Below are positions 48,801 to 59,755 of a stretch of 64,000 nt of DNA, one piece after another; the stretch's first letter is position 1; each line of letters opens with the position of its first letter. The stretch spans positions 8,989,501 to 9,053,500 of the forward strand of contig NC_071347.1 in NCBI RefSeq assembly GCF_027744825.2. Reading direction: 5' to 3'. This DNA comes from Synchiropus splendidus. Lineage: Eukaryota; Chordata; Actinopteri; Syngnathiformes; Callionymidae. Below the pieces are notes generated by a model, which worked only from the letters and a program-made list of their open reading frames with translations, searched no databases and was not told the origin of the DNA. The translations under genes and the position numbers were made by a program.

Positions 48801-51800
48801 CTTAATAAAAGATGGGGAAAGTCATCACTGCCCTTATCATTTACCTATTTACTTACCTATGTTACTACTACCTAATAAACAGTTGTTAGATTGGAGTTAA
48901 CATTTTTTAAATAAACACTTATTATTTTTAAAAACTAACAATCATTATTTGCATGTATTAGCTTAACAGCTTCATGACCTGTTTGTTGCGAACTGGAAAA
49001 AGTGCCCTGCACCGCATCTCAGCTCACATGAAAGGCTGCGCAGCGCTTGGGATCTGTTGCCTAAGGGCCAATTTCTCTAGCACCCCAAAAGGTGGAGAAA
49101 TCTGCCCCAAACGTGAGAAAACACTCTTCTCCTGCCTCCAGGAAATACTTTTTTGACACCGACACAGGTGTCACATCATACTCGGAAATTGCTTTGATAG
49201 CCTACACCCTCTAGCTCTGAAACAAGACAACTTGATTCAAATATTAGATAAGATACTGTAGTACGGCTGGAAAAAAAACATTCTCAACTATATTGCAGTT
49301 TTATTCCTGACAAGATTAAATATATTATTTTTAATTACATATATTATTAATATATATTTCTGCCCAGAATTGTTTTTTTTCCCTTATGATGACGACGACA
49401 AGACGCAACATCATATCCGTTTTTTGGTGAACCGTTGGGAGGTCAAGCTGAAGTTTAACACTAGAGACAAACTGTCACTCCAGCTTGCCATTTCACAAGT
49501 GCACCTCAGACTGCATTTATATGTATATACATATGAAACAATTCACTCCCCAAAATATTACTGTCAGAACCTGTTCTGGCACCCTGTTATTGCACATAAA
49601 GTGCTTTACATATTTATAAAGACTGAATAATGCTCTGTATAATAGCGCAAATACAAACACACTCACCGCTTTGACCAAATGTGGGAAACTGTGATATGCA
49701 TTTTTATTATTATATTAGTAGTTGATTTAAAAAGACTGGAGACATAGTATATCAAGGATATATATTCAGAGCTTGTTGTTCATGTTTTGTGTTAAAATGA
49801 CTATTTAACATTCTGGTGCTTGTTTTAAATTATATGTACTGAGATGTGAAACTGTCACAGCCCCACTTCTACATTTTTTCCCCCAAAATACACGTTGAAT
49901 TTTTGACAGAGAATCACAGGCAAAATAACAACAAAAATGTGTTTACTGAACCGTATGGTGCCATTAATAAAAATGCCCATCACTGAAAAGCTTGCAGCTA
50001 TTTTGTACAGAGAATAACTAAAGTGGAAGCAGCATAAAGCCAGGAACTGGGTTTTATGGGGATCCAATATAAATAGCTATTTCCAATCTGTCTGCCAGGG
50101 TGGATTTTGATGTCCCGTTGAATGTTCCAATCATTTAACAAGTGTTAACGCTGCAGTGCCCAAACGTGAAAGGCTTTTATTACCTGCACCTAAAGAAGGA
50201 TTGATAGGGTTTCATTTCACCTGTTTTACAGGTGTGTAAGCGTCTTCGTGTGAATGGCAGATAACCAAACAAGTGAGAGATTGATGTTTTATTGCAAAAA
50301 GAGAAAGGCACACTTAAACATTTGAATCGCAGTCAAAACAAAAAAACGCCTCTGGCTGCTATATTTCGGTACAACAGCAGATGTGCCGCACCTGAAGCCT
50401 GCTATAGACGTTTAACAGGGAGCAGCATGCAAGTCAAAAAGAGACAAACGTGTTGCTCCTGGGGCCGTGACAAGAAAGGAGATTATTTGAGCAGTTGTGC
50501 TTACGACTGTCTCCATTAAAAAAAATCCTGAAAATACATCCCACCTGTGATGCACGCATTGAGACATCAAGTGTTAAGACTCTTACGAAGGGCTATGAGA
50601 AAAACGAATAATCTGGCTTGATAAACAAAATAATGTAAACGACATTTTGGGAATGCATTAGTACTAGCAACATTTCAGATTGTAATTGTGTACTAATGCA
50701 AAACAAAAATTGAAACTGATGATGTTGCCTTTATTTGATCCATGACTTTGGACCCCTTATCGAGGCCTGGTAAACCGAAAATTTAACAGAATAACCGACG
50801 GCATTTTGCCCATGACGGAAAATTTGGTACTTGAATAAAAAAGAAAATAAGTATTTTTTGTCTGTTCTGATACAGTACTGTAGGCAATGTGCATTTAAGA
50901 CGGGGTAGTGTGTGTGTGATCGAGCGATCATTTCAGCTATTAACTAAAAGAACGACATCCAAGCACCACGCTTGTCACGCGACAACATATGCGCTCTCCC
51001 TTCACAGTGGAGCGACAACGCCGGCCAACCACAAACCTTGTTTCATACAAGCTGCTCATCGCTGCAGTCAGCCTCGCAAACGTAGATGATGCCAAGGGCA
51101 GTTAGCCGTGCAATGCTTACATTGATGGAGCTGTATCCTTTCTCTGGGGTTGTACATGCTGATTTAACACCATCAATATGATCCAGGGTTGTCCTGGGTT
51201 GCAGTACTCCAGGGAAATTGGTTGGTTTAATCCAGATCCTAATCGGTTTTCTTGTGTCTGTGAGCTGAGGTCTGTCTTTATGAGGCTGGCTCACTATCAC
51301 TAAAACACTTTGTCCCCAAACTTATACTGCAAGAAGTTGTTCATGTGCACTCCAACAAGTTTACTGTCAGGTACTGTTGTACCAAGTTATGGCACATAAA
51401 CAGCTTTGTGTGTGCACAAAGAGTAAAAAATACTCTTTAGAAATAATAAACCATTTTGATATTGGTATAATGCATTGCCAGCAATACTCTTGTAAAACGT
51501 GTTTTAGATTGACAGCCCTAAATCTTGGCATACCACCTCAAGATTGATAACTCTCCACCTACCTGTAGTTCTCGCACCACCTTTTTGATGAGGTAGTTGC
51601 CCAGTTCCACCCCTTGGAGCCCAGCCTGAGTGGAAGATATGGAGTAGAAAATGGCTGCGTTTATCTTGTTTATATCCTCTTCTTGATCGACAGCCGCGAA
51701 CTCTCGAACAATGCTCTGAAAGAAAAATAAATGTACCTTCAACACTTCTAACCTATACACGACAACAACAATCTGGGAACCTCTGGAAAAAAACAACTGG

Positions 51801-54800
51801 GCCAGTGTTAACAGCAACAGTTTCCGCACGTCAGCTCTGGCAGGCAGGCTTTATAGGTGTTTTCTTCACAGAGCAATAATCCATTTGTATGGCAAGAGAG
51901 TCCAGAAAATATCATATCCCAGATGACTATGGGAAGAGCAGCAGAAAATTGACAAAGGCGCCTAGAGCTAGAGCAACTAACCTGTATATTGTCGGAGATA
52001 TCTTCAGTGAGAGCCACATGTAACACCACCAGAGGCTCTCCAGGCATGGCAGCGTGGGTGAAGGCATAACAGCGGCGGTAAGGGCCGACCCTGCGTTTCA
52101 GGTCAGTCCAGTTCCTTATGGGGTGCACAGCCTCATACCTGGCAGAGGGATGGGATTAAATGAGGTCAAATTCATACAGTGTAAAGCAACAACAATATAT
52201 TTTAAAAAATCCAAATCAAACAACTAAGGCAGTGTTTCCACTGAATGTAAACAAGCATGGTGCGCAACACTCTTCAGAAAAATTATCTCTTTTTAAAGAT
52301 GAAATTTCCCGTGACCAAATGTATTGGAATGAAGTGTAAATATCAAAACAAAAGGATAACACAAAACGCATGATGGAGTTGAGCATGGCAGTTTTTGGCG
52401 TGTTTTTTCAGCCAAATATTCAGAAAGACACCTCATAATGGCTGAAGTTGCTTATGCATGCAATGCCATGCATACTGTATGATGAGACGGAGGCGTGAGG
52501 ACGGCTACAGATTGGATATTTACTTCTTACGATTAAAAACTAGGGTTTTTATTGTCACTAATTCAGTGACTGTCCAAATTTTCCCATCTGCTGCTTTGTT
52601 TCTGAATCACTTCCTGACTAGCCTGTTCCACGTTTTGTTTTCTGCTTTTCTGCGAGGGGTGTTCAAAAAAGTAGTAACCGTCAGGAGATCATTCTTGTCG
52701 TTTATTTTGCCTAGTTACTATAGCAATCAACAAGACAACTAATTCATTGGAACCACACTCAAAAGGAAACATAAATTTGGTAAATCATTCTATGGAACTG
52801 GTGCACAAATGCAAAAATGAGTGAATGAACGACACATGTTTCATTGTCATTGTAAATATAAAAACGAATTCCCCGGAATTCGAACATTGATTTAGGACCG
52901 GAAATATTCATACAAAATGGTATTTTAATTAACCATTTTCATTAATTGCATTATTACATGTATGCCTCTGAAATTATACTTCTTTTTAACAAAATAAAAA
53001 TTGTATGTATCCATTAAGATATGGATGACAATATGAAAGCACCATCAAGCAAAAATAATGATTTATTCCAGTTCCACAGTTTTAAAACCCTGTAACATGC
53101 TCTTTTACGTAGATGCTGCTTCCTTGAGTGACATCACATATAGCAGATGACATGACTCAAACCCTTGCAGGGGCCACTGTCATATGACAACTGACATATA
53201 GGGGAAATAGATTTTTTTCCAACTGCTATGAATATAGAATGACTGCATACATAATGTCTTATTTATAGCGCATGTGGTCATTTATGGGATGTAAAAAAAA
53301 CACAATACATTGCTATGCATCCTATTTCTTACTGAACTTACTGGCTAATCTTCTGCAGGGTCTCACAGGGCGACTGCCAAGTGATCCTCTCCAGTCGCAG
53401 CAAACCCACAGAGAACCACTCAGACAACAAACTCTTCAGAGTGCCGTTCAGATCCTGAGTGAGAAGGAAAAGAGAGCTTTGATTACTGTACGATCCATGC
53501 TAAACTGTGAATCGCTGTCCAATTTGGAAACCATAGAAGAGCAGCTCGAAAATTGTGCTTGTGTTTTCTCAAATAAAGTTTGATTTCTATATCAGATAGG
53601 GGCTGCCATTGTTGTTTTCACTGGACGCCGACAGATGTCCGTCCACATTTACTCAGTTTCCTCACTTTATTAAAAGTAAGAGCGGTTTCTATTTCTTGAA
53701 GGAAAACTGAAGCGGCATTTCCATTTGACTGACAGCCGAATTGCTGGACTTAGATTGAGAGTTATAAATAATTCCGCCGCAGTCCTACAGGGAGTTGGGA
53801 GCTGTATGGTCACCTGTTTTATTGTCATTTTAGTGTTTTAAAATGAGGAGTAATCATTTCTTTGTGCTTTCAAAGGGTAGTACAGGAGACGCTTTCATAA
53901 ACAGCGTGCCATTTGAAAACTGTCCTGTTCTTCAGGAAAGGTCAGGCTTCATTTAAAGCAAATCTCCCACAAACACACAAACAAGCCCTTTCCCAGAATG
54001 CCCACAGAGATACGCAAACACACAAAACATCTCTCATATTGGCAGTTCCACAGGCTGACTTTAATATCAGGCTGTTCGAGCTTGTCAATCATGGGGACAT
54101 GTAAGCATGGTCAACCAGTCGAAATGACTTTGGCCAGGAAATTCTGTCCGAATAACAATCAAACCTGGGCACCGCCGCATTTTCATTCCACCCCACAAAC
54201 ATCCTTCACACATGCATTATTCAAAGTGAATGGCTGGAACTTTTCAAGCTGGCAAAAGCAGTTCAGAGTGAGGAAGTAAAAGAAAGTGAAAAGTTCAACA
54301 CAACTTCCATCACCGCTTCCACTCGTTTATGTCGGAGCGCACCTAACTTTTGAAGCTGCCTCTGGTTATTTAAGATGGCCGATAACTTCAGCCTGGCTGT
54401 CACACAGCACAACAGCGTGTAGTTACAGCCTGGAGCCCTTTCTCACCCACACAAAAGGAAGACCAAACGGAGGCGTCAACATCGTCCACCTCAAAGGAGA
54501 AGAGTGGGAATTGAGAAGTCAAACTTCCCAAGAAACCTCCCAAGCCACAGGTTAAGAGATGGATGAATAAAAATGAAAAGGTGAGTACAAAAAAGAAAAC
54601 AATTGTATCTGAAACAAGCAGAGACGCAGTACAACACAAGGACCCACTCCAGCTTGAGCAGCAGTTAGATTGTGGTTACATCGAGTGATGAGAAATGCTG
54701 GGCAGCTGAATCTGAAGCCAAATGACCAAACTAGCAGAGTGCTCGCTGGTCAGAGAGTCCCCCTCTAGTGGGCAGTGAGCCATCGGGCTTTCTGGAGAGG

Positions 54801-57800
54801 GTGAAGTAGGATCAATGACACTTTATGAAACAAGCTTGGCTGACATCACTCCTGAGAGCAGGTGGAGTGAGATAAGAGCTTGGAGGTGGAAAAAAGTGAC
54901 GAGGAACATCGGAATTGTTAACAGCTCCAGTGACAAGTAAAAGAGCTTCAAATGTGATGTTGCGTGACCAAGATTACCAGCTATTATTGCATCATTTCAA
55001 CTGTCCGTGAAGGATACAGAAGCGTTCCGCAGTTTTCTAACTTCCCAACCCCACACTCCAGCATTCATCGCATCGACACAGGGATTTGGAAATAGCTAGT
55101 ACATCATTATTACATAACTGAATACTTTTCCAAATTAGAAGTTGACTGGACCACGATCACAACATCAAAGGCCATCTATTTATATTTAAATGGTTCTTCC
55201 CAAACTGTCTCCTGAACTGGGAATGGTGTTTATGTGCATTTTAAAGTCTGAATTTAGCAGGAGTAACGCCGTAATTCGGTTTTCTGAGCCATCATGAGCG
55301 TCGACCGCAACTATTGTGCTGATATTATCAGTCACACTGAACCACAAATTGACCAAAAAAAAGAAAAAGACAAATGGCAGAAAAGGCAAAAACACAGCAT
55401 AGGGGCCCTCACATTCAGGACGATTTATATAATATGAAATAATAAGAATGCTTTGTACAAGTGTCAGAACTGAATGAAATAGATGCATATCCAAAATATC
55501 AACAGATAGATGGGCTGATTTGTTAATAAAAAGTGATGGTCTTGAATTTTATAGTTTACTTTTTCATTTTTCATGGTCATAAAATGTTTTTTATGCCTAA
55601 TCTTTTTATACCAACTGTATCAAAAACAATATCAAGTATCGAAAACCTTCTTGGTTATCGATACTGAGTTTGCAATTTTAGTATCGTGACAACCCAATAT
55701 GCCAGTGTGTATTAGAATGCAGTGTGGCTATGCTCGACAATATAGTATCAGCCAAGCAAGCGGAACTTTTTCTGTATAGAAATCATTGTGTTGGACCTTA
55801 ACGGCTCCAATGAGAGAAATGTGTCGGCTTATTCACAGCGTGCGTTCTTGTGCAGAGCCAGCATACCAAATTCCATTTTCTCTAGTTTAACTTTAATATA
55901 TGATGTCAATAGGTCCTCTTGGCAAAATAGAAAACAGTATAAACCAACGATAATTAACAGAACTCAGTCAACTTTAAAATGCCACTGACTCGATACACTT
56001 CTGCACACCTGCATATTGCCTAGGCAGCCACAGAAAAAAGAAACTCAAATCCATCGCAACCTTTTTTTAGCTCGATCAATTCTGGCAATAGCAAGAAAAA
56101 TTGCTGCAAGCCACTGAACCAAGGTGGTCAGCACAGAAAAAGAGAGCGGAGCCTGTGGGTAGTCATGACCTTTGTAAGCAACAAAAAGGTTGCAATGGAC
56201 CTGAGTTATTGAGATGAATTACAGCTGACCAACTCCTCAGTAGGTATTAAATAAATATTGAACAAAAGACGAGTGAACTAAACCCAGGGGCCAGTGCGGA
56301 GCAGGGACTCTGGCCTCCTGTTGTGCGTGAGACTGCTATCAAATATTTTAGGGCCTTGGCTGGTGCTGAAACAAACAGCAGCCGTCCAAAAAATAAATAA
56401 AACAATAGAATGTCAACACACAAAAAAAGGATTTCTGCCCATTTTGGTAATATCAGGAGAATATCAGCAGATATAAACTCAACCACTTAATCTGCAACTC
56501 TTTACACTTTCACAAAGGGAGGTGGATTAAATTATCTTAAAAACGTAGAGCAGTCGGAAACAAATTGTAAGTAATTATGTCTTTATTACTTACAACAAAA
56601 GGGGATTTGTTATTAAATTACGCAAAATATTATAGCTTAATAACATTCCGTGACTGAGTGGGATTAATTGTTTAACTAAAACTCTGTTGTTTTGCAACAC
56701 AAAAGTCAGATATAAAGAAATTGTAATTAATAACCCCCCCAAAAAATGATGTACATAGCTCCTTAAATGGGGGAGTTGGGCCTATCCCAGCTACATAGGT
56801 GAGACACACACACACATCACTGTACCAACACTGGAGGGCACATGTAGACAGATAAACACCAACAATTAACTCGGCTATATTTGGTACTATAGTCCAATAG
56901 AGTCTTAGTATCTGTTGAAGCTGTTTAGTTTTGTTTGAGCTTCATGTTAAGGCTTTTGTTGTTTGATTAAACTCTCGTAAGACTGCAGTCTTTCAAGTGT
57001 CCTGTAGCTATCATTTCACCTTTCCTCCACTTCTACTGTACAGAATGCTTCGTTCCTAGCGGGTCTATTTTGAACATCTACCAGGGCATGACTGTAAGTG
57101 GATATGCGCACCTAAAAAAAAACTTCTGGCTTTGGGCAATTATTAGCGAGATGTTTTAGTGCATGTTTGGCAAATAAATCACAATATTAAGTGATCACAT
57201 GTAGACTTTAGGGCGAATTGGGGCAAAGGGTAGAGGGGAAATTTGAACCATGCACAGAGACACAACAGTTTATATCAATGAGGCACGCAGCTGACAGACG
57301 CCCTCATTTTTTCTGATGCTGACACTATATTAAAGGCATTCTAGCTATCGAGGTGTCATATAGAAGCGCAAAGCGCTGAATTTGACCCCAGCAAGCACCC
57401 GTACAGAATGTAAACACATTACCCGAATGTGTGGACTTTCGCTCGATTTTGACGAGAGTATTTCAACCACATCGGCTCTGAGATCCACCAGGAACTTCAC
57501 TCCTCCTTCCACTCTGCTTATGTGACTCAGCAGCTGTTTGTAACGAGGAGTCAAACTGTACCGAAGTCTGTCTTCAACTTGCAAAATGGTCGCAAGATCC
57601 CTGAGCTGAGTGTCCAGCAGCTTCCCTGCGAACTCTGACACACTTTTGTGGTCCACGCCGAAGTCCTGCGAGAGCCTCGACAGCAAGTCCCGCTTATCGT
57701 CTTTGTCCAGGCTTCTATAAAAGTGCATAAACTCCACGCTGTGAGACTCTGGTGGAGGGGGACACTTATCTCTGGTTTCGTATGTAGGCAAAGGAGCAAC

Positions 57801-57965
57801 GACCCTGGACAGGATCTCATCCATGCCTGGGATGACGCTTCTGGTTGAGTCTGTGAGCCAGCGCCGGCTGCAGAAGCCTGGAGTCCGACGAAACGTTGTG
57901 ACACCTCGGTGTCGCCAACACCGCACACTGCTCCGGAAAGCATTAAACACGCATAGAGCTCGCAT
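45284..57965 (-). CDS. mlycd: malonyl-CoA decarboxylase, complete five-exon gene
   Basis: The enzyme converts malonyl-CoA to acetyl-CoA and CO2, which relieves inhibition of carnitine palmitoyltransferase and supports fatty-acid oxidation. Coding exons on the minus strand are 57423-57965, 53342-53454, 51982-52138, 51563-51715 and 45284-45829. They total 1512 bases and encode 503 residues, against 493 for the human protein. All donors start GT and all acceptors end AG, and the phases join without a break. Residues 1-47 are Arg-rich with few acids, like a mitochondrial presequence. Met48, in a strong start context, corresponds to the internal start of the mammalian enzyme. Catalytic residues align as Ser335 ([10 protein letters not shown]) and His433 ([11 protein letters not shown]). 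The last three residues, SKL, are a type 1 peroxisomal signal. No frameshift or internal stop was seen. Identification rests on clear family resemblance throughout. Confidence 0.97.
45900..46259. repeat. older repeat, left part, interrupted by hAT insertion
   Basis: GTGTAGTGGCGG near 45914 and the GCGATACGATATGCATC motif at 45932-45948 resemble one end of a fish dispersed element. The sequence GATATTTTCGTACACCACTA at 47111-47130 resembles its other end in inverted sense. The hAT element at 46260-47009 lies between them, which suggests a nested insertion. Confidence 0.4.
46260..47009. mobile_element. non-autonomous hAT-like element with intact 8-bp TSD
   Basis: This 750-bp element sits in mlycd intron 4. 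Its left end is CAGTGTTTTTCAACC and its right end is GGTTGAAAAACGCTG; these are inverted complements with one mismatch. Both sides are flanked by ATCTAGCC (46252-46259 and 47010-47017), a perfect 8-bp duplication as expected for the hAT superfamily. No transposase is encoded. The short plus-strand frame inside (46608-46850) is not gene-like. Confidence 0.9.
47018..47132. repeat. older repeat, right part, beyond hAT insertion
   Basis: This is AT-rich sequence ending in TATTTTCGTACACCACTAAT. It appears to continue the element that starts near 45.9 kb, and its ends are loosely inverted relative to each other. Confidence 0.35.
47133..47810. other. mlycd intron 4, no further feature seen
   Basis: No coding or repeat signal is recognised, apart from C/T-rich sequence at about 47400-47450. 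Confidence 0.4.
47811..48210 (+). mobile_element. inverted-repeat element (MITE-like), copy B
   Basis: This copy starts TTAAAGGCCCATTCATG (47811-47827) and shares long blocks with copy A at 40.3-40.8 kb, such as TTCATTTCTTCGGTATTTCT, CAGTGTTGCTGTTACCACCT, GAAGAAGTCATAACAATGG and TATGTGATCAGTGACGGAA. Its right end is unclear. AAAGGACCATAAATG near 48190 is a direct rather than an inverted match to its own left end, so this terminus may be rearranged. It lies in mlycd intron 4. Confidence 0.6.
48211..51562. other. rest of mlycd intron 4, no gene seen
   Basis: This is AT-rich intronic sequence. Short frames are unsupported. Confidence 0.5.
51563..51715 (-). CDS. mlycd: mlycd coding exon 4
   Basis: This 153-base exon (51 codons) encodes the segment with [20 protein letters not shown], including the conserved Gly-Val-Glu-Leu-Gly of the active-site region. 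The acceptor is TTTCTTTCAG and the donor is GTAGGT. It is separated from exon 3 by a short 266-base intron. Confidence 0.95.
51982..52138 (-). CDS. mlycd: mlycd coding exon 3
   Basis: This 157-base exon encodes [20 protein letters not shown], followed by the segment with [19 protein letters not shown], part of the catalytic domain. The acceptor is CTCTGCCAG and the donor is GTTAGT. Confidence 0.95.
52139..53341. other. mlycd intron 2
   Basis: This is a 1203-base intron with AT-rich sequence. GAGGGGTGTTCAAAAAAGTA near 52655-52674 looks vaguely like a mariner-type transposon end, but no partner end was found. Confidence 0.6.
53342..53454 (-). CDS. mlycd: mlycd coding exon 2
   Basis: This 113-base exon encodes [14 protein letters not shown], then [17 protein letters not shown]. 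The acceptor is CTCACTCAG and the donor is the consensus GTAAGT. It leaves phase 2, which exon 3 completes. A 103-codon plus-strand frame opposite it is an antisense shadow. Confidence 0.95.
53455..57422. other. mlycd intron 1
   Basis: This is a 3968-base intron with no additional exon recognised. The stretch 55,570-55,700, with GATACTGAGTTTGCA and TAGTATCGTGACAACCC, resembles the end of a fish DNA transposon relic. A short (CA)n lies at about 56807. Confidence 0.6.
57423..57965 (-). CDS. mlycd: mlycd coding exon 1
   Basis: This exon encodes residues 1-181: the presequence and most of the N-terminal helical domain. It ends in phase 0 at the donor GTAATG. The first ATG has G at -3; the second in-frame ATG (Met48) has G at both -3 and +4. 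Downstream initiation could give a form without the presequence, directed to peroxisome or cytosol by the SKL end, as described for mammals. Confidence 0.95.
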
Positions 57966-58140
57966 CTCAAGCGGGGAGAGGCGTCAGTCTGGAGGCCGCG
58001 ACTACAAAAACATGACACCACTTCCTGTTTTCTTAAAGAGACAGTACATAGTAACAGAAACCCAATTCTATAGTGGAGAAAACATAACCTTCTTATTATG
58101 GCTTAGCATGTGGAAAAATAGTCTGTCAGTGAAATGATAG
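57966..58140 (-). promoter_or_regulatory. mlycd 5' UTR and probable promoter with ETS site
   Basis: The sequence just upstream of the mlycd start is more GC-rich than its surroundings. CACTTCCTG at 58019-58027 (CAGGAAGTG on the minus strand) matches the ETS/GABP core often found in promoters of genes for mitochondrial proteins. A tiny upstream frame (ATG TTT TTG TAG, 58003-58014, minus strand) would be in the leader if transcription starts above it. The start site itself is not visible. Confidence 0.45.
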
Positions 58141-58474
58141 TTGCCTTATGATACAGTAAAAGTAAAAAATCGGATTAAAGTTATATCAATGAGGTTACAT
58201 TATTTGTAATACTTAATATTATTTGCCCAATCTCTAAACTCTGGTTTATTTATCCTTGATATTATATGAATATTCTATTAAAATTATCAAATAGTAATGC
58301 CTCACTTTTACATTTTACTTTTAGACAAAAGTATGAAGAGATTCTGCAACCTGCTGTCCCTAGTATGGCAGCCAATAGCTTGGCCAGGTTGAAGATGAAT
58401 TTCGGGAAAACAAAGAAAGCATTTGGACCAAATCAAGTAATTCTTTATTTCTAACACATCAAACATGGACCCCT

Positions 58475-59246
58475 GATATGCAAGGACAGTGAGAACCCAC
58501 ATCATCGGGCTCATCTCAGATGGCGATCGACTTACAGGAGGGAGGCGCAATGGTTGGCATCCTGGTGCAGCCACAACAACCTGGAGCTGAACGCCCAAAA
58601 GACAGTGGAGATGTCATGGACTTCAGGAGAATGACAGCTCCTTCTTCCCTTCTCATGTTGGTTGGTTCACCCATTTCCATTGTGGACTCCTGCTTCCTGG
58701 GAACCACCAGCACCAAAGACCTCCAATGGGAGCTGACCATCAGGTCCCTCAGCAGGAAGGCCCAGCAGAGGAGGTTCTTCTTGGTCCAGCTAAGGAAACT
58801 ACCTACTGCCAACAAAGTTGCTGGTGGAGTTCTAGATGGCCATCATCAAGTACATCCTCACCTCCTCTATCACCGTCTGGTACAGCAGCGCCACCTCCAG
58901 GGACAAGAGCCGACTGCATGACCAATATGTCTCCAGGACCCAGAGACGTGCAGGTCGGATCAGAGCCGACCCTTCTCACCCTTGTTATGGACTGTTTGTC
59001 CCTCTTCCCTCTGGCAGGAGGCTGCAGTCAATCCAGACCAGAACCTCTCGCCACAAAAACAGCTTATTCCCCTTGGCCGCCAGACTGTTGAATTTGTGAT
59101 CAGCCTTTGTTGTTTATTTTATTTTATTTTATTTTATTTTATTTTATTTTATTTTATTTATGACAGCACTTTATTCTAAGCACTTTCCTAGTTGGTGGGA
59201 TCCCCACTGACCATGGCAATAAAGTTGAGTCTGATTCTGATTCTGA
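58475..59246 (+). mobile_element. LINE 3' end, longest copy, (TTTTA)n and hexamer tail
   Basis: Several frames encode successive parts of a non-LTR retrotransposon RT C-terminus: LISDGDR and CSHNNLELNAQKTVEM, FLGTTSTKDLQWELTIRSLS with KAQQRRFF, then ILTSSITVWYSSAT, YVSRTQRRAGRIRADPSHP and LPSGRRLQSIQTRT. It then has a (TTTTA)n array (59113-59159), the GCACTTTATTCTAAGCACTT block with CCATGGCAATAAA, and a short GATTCT tail. Several frameshifts make it inactive. It lies about 0.5 kb upstream of mlycd on the opposite strand and belongs to the same family as the 15.1 kb copy. Confidence 0.85.
59113..59159. repeat. (TTTTA)n array within LINE 3' UTR
   Basis: About nine tandem copies of the pentamer TTTTA sit at the same place in the 3' UTR as the longer array at 15304-15380. 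Confidence 0.9.
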
Positions 59247-59404
59247 CATCATTTCCATCTGTAGATGCCATTACTGCCACCATTAAATTCGTAGACATTG
59301 CCCTGTGTCAAACAGTGGCACAACAGACACAGTTGGAAGATCAAAAATGTTGGCATCAAATGTAGTTAAGTAGAAATCTTGCTCAAAAATAATACTTAAG
59401 CATG

Positions 59405-59755
59405 GATTCTGTGTGTGTTGAAGTTGAAATCTTTGTCTATCTCAGTCTCCAGGTATTTAAATGACTGGACCAGCCGACCGTTGATGCTGAGCGACTGAGG
59501 AATTATTTTCCTCTCTCAGCATAGCGCCTTGGTTTTACTGATGATCCGCTCAAGGGATCTTTCTTGAAAAGTGCAGACCTGTTGGCTGACTGCCACATGG
59601 TGGTCAGACAGTTCTTTGTTCTTGGCCACTAAAGCAAGAGCAAGTTTGAAAACTGTCATGCCTTCAAACTGCAAGAAATGTTTGTGTCAAACTGAGAAAA
59701 GGATTGGAAATGGAACACAGCTGAGGTCTGTCTCAGAAGACAGTTGTTGGATTTA
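59405..59755 (-). mobile_element. LINE reverse-transcriptase fragment, minus strand
   Basis: Minus-strand translation gives LVAKNKELSDHHVAVSQQVC, then an Ile-Ser-Lys-Thr-Lys-Ala-Leu-Cys stretch, then PQSLSINGRLVQSFKYLETE. This follows the order of the region after the RT catalytic block in many fish LINEs (a lysine-rich NxxKTKELC motif, then a xGxxVxxxxSFKYLGT motif). Stops and substitutions show it is dead. It faces the plus-strand LINE copy just to its left, so it is a separate insertion. Confidence 0.6.

Noticed and set aside
52655..52680. Possible mariner-type transposon end (GGGGTGTTCAAAAAAGTAG)
   Set aside because: No matching opposite end, TA duplication or transposase remnant was found.
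53272..53583. 103-codon plus-strand open frame
   Set aside because: It is the antisense shadow of mlycd exon 2, whose minus-strand splice sites and conserved protein are clear.
57551..58021. 156-codon minus-strand frame overlapping mlycd exon 1
   Set aside because: It is an alternative frame of the same exon with no conserved features.
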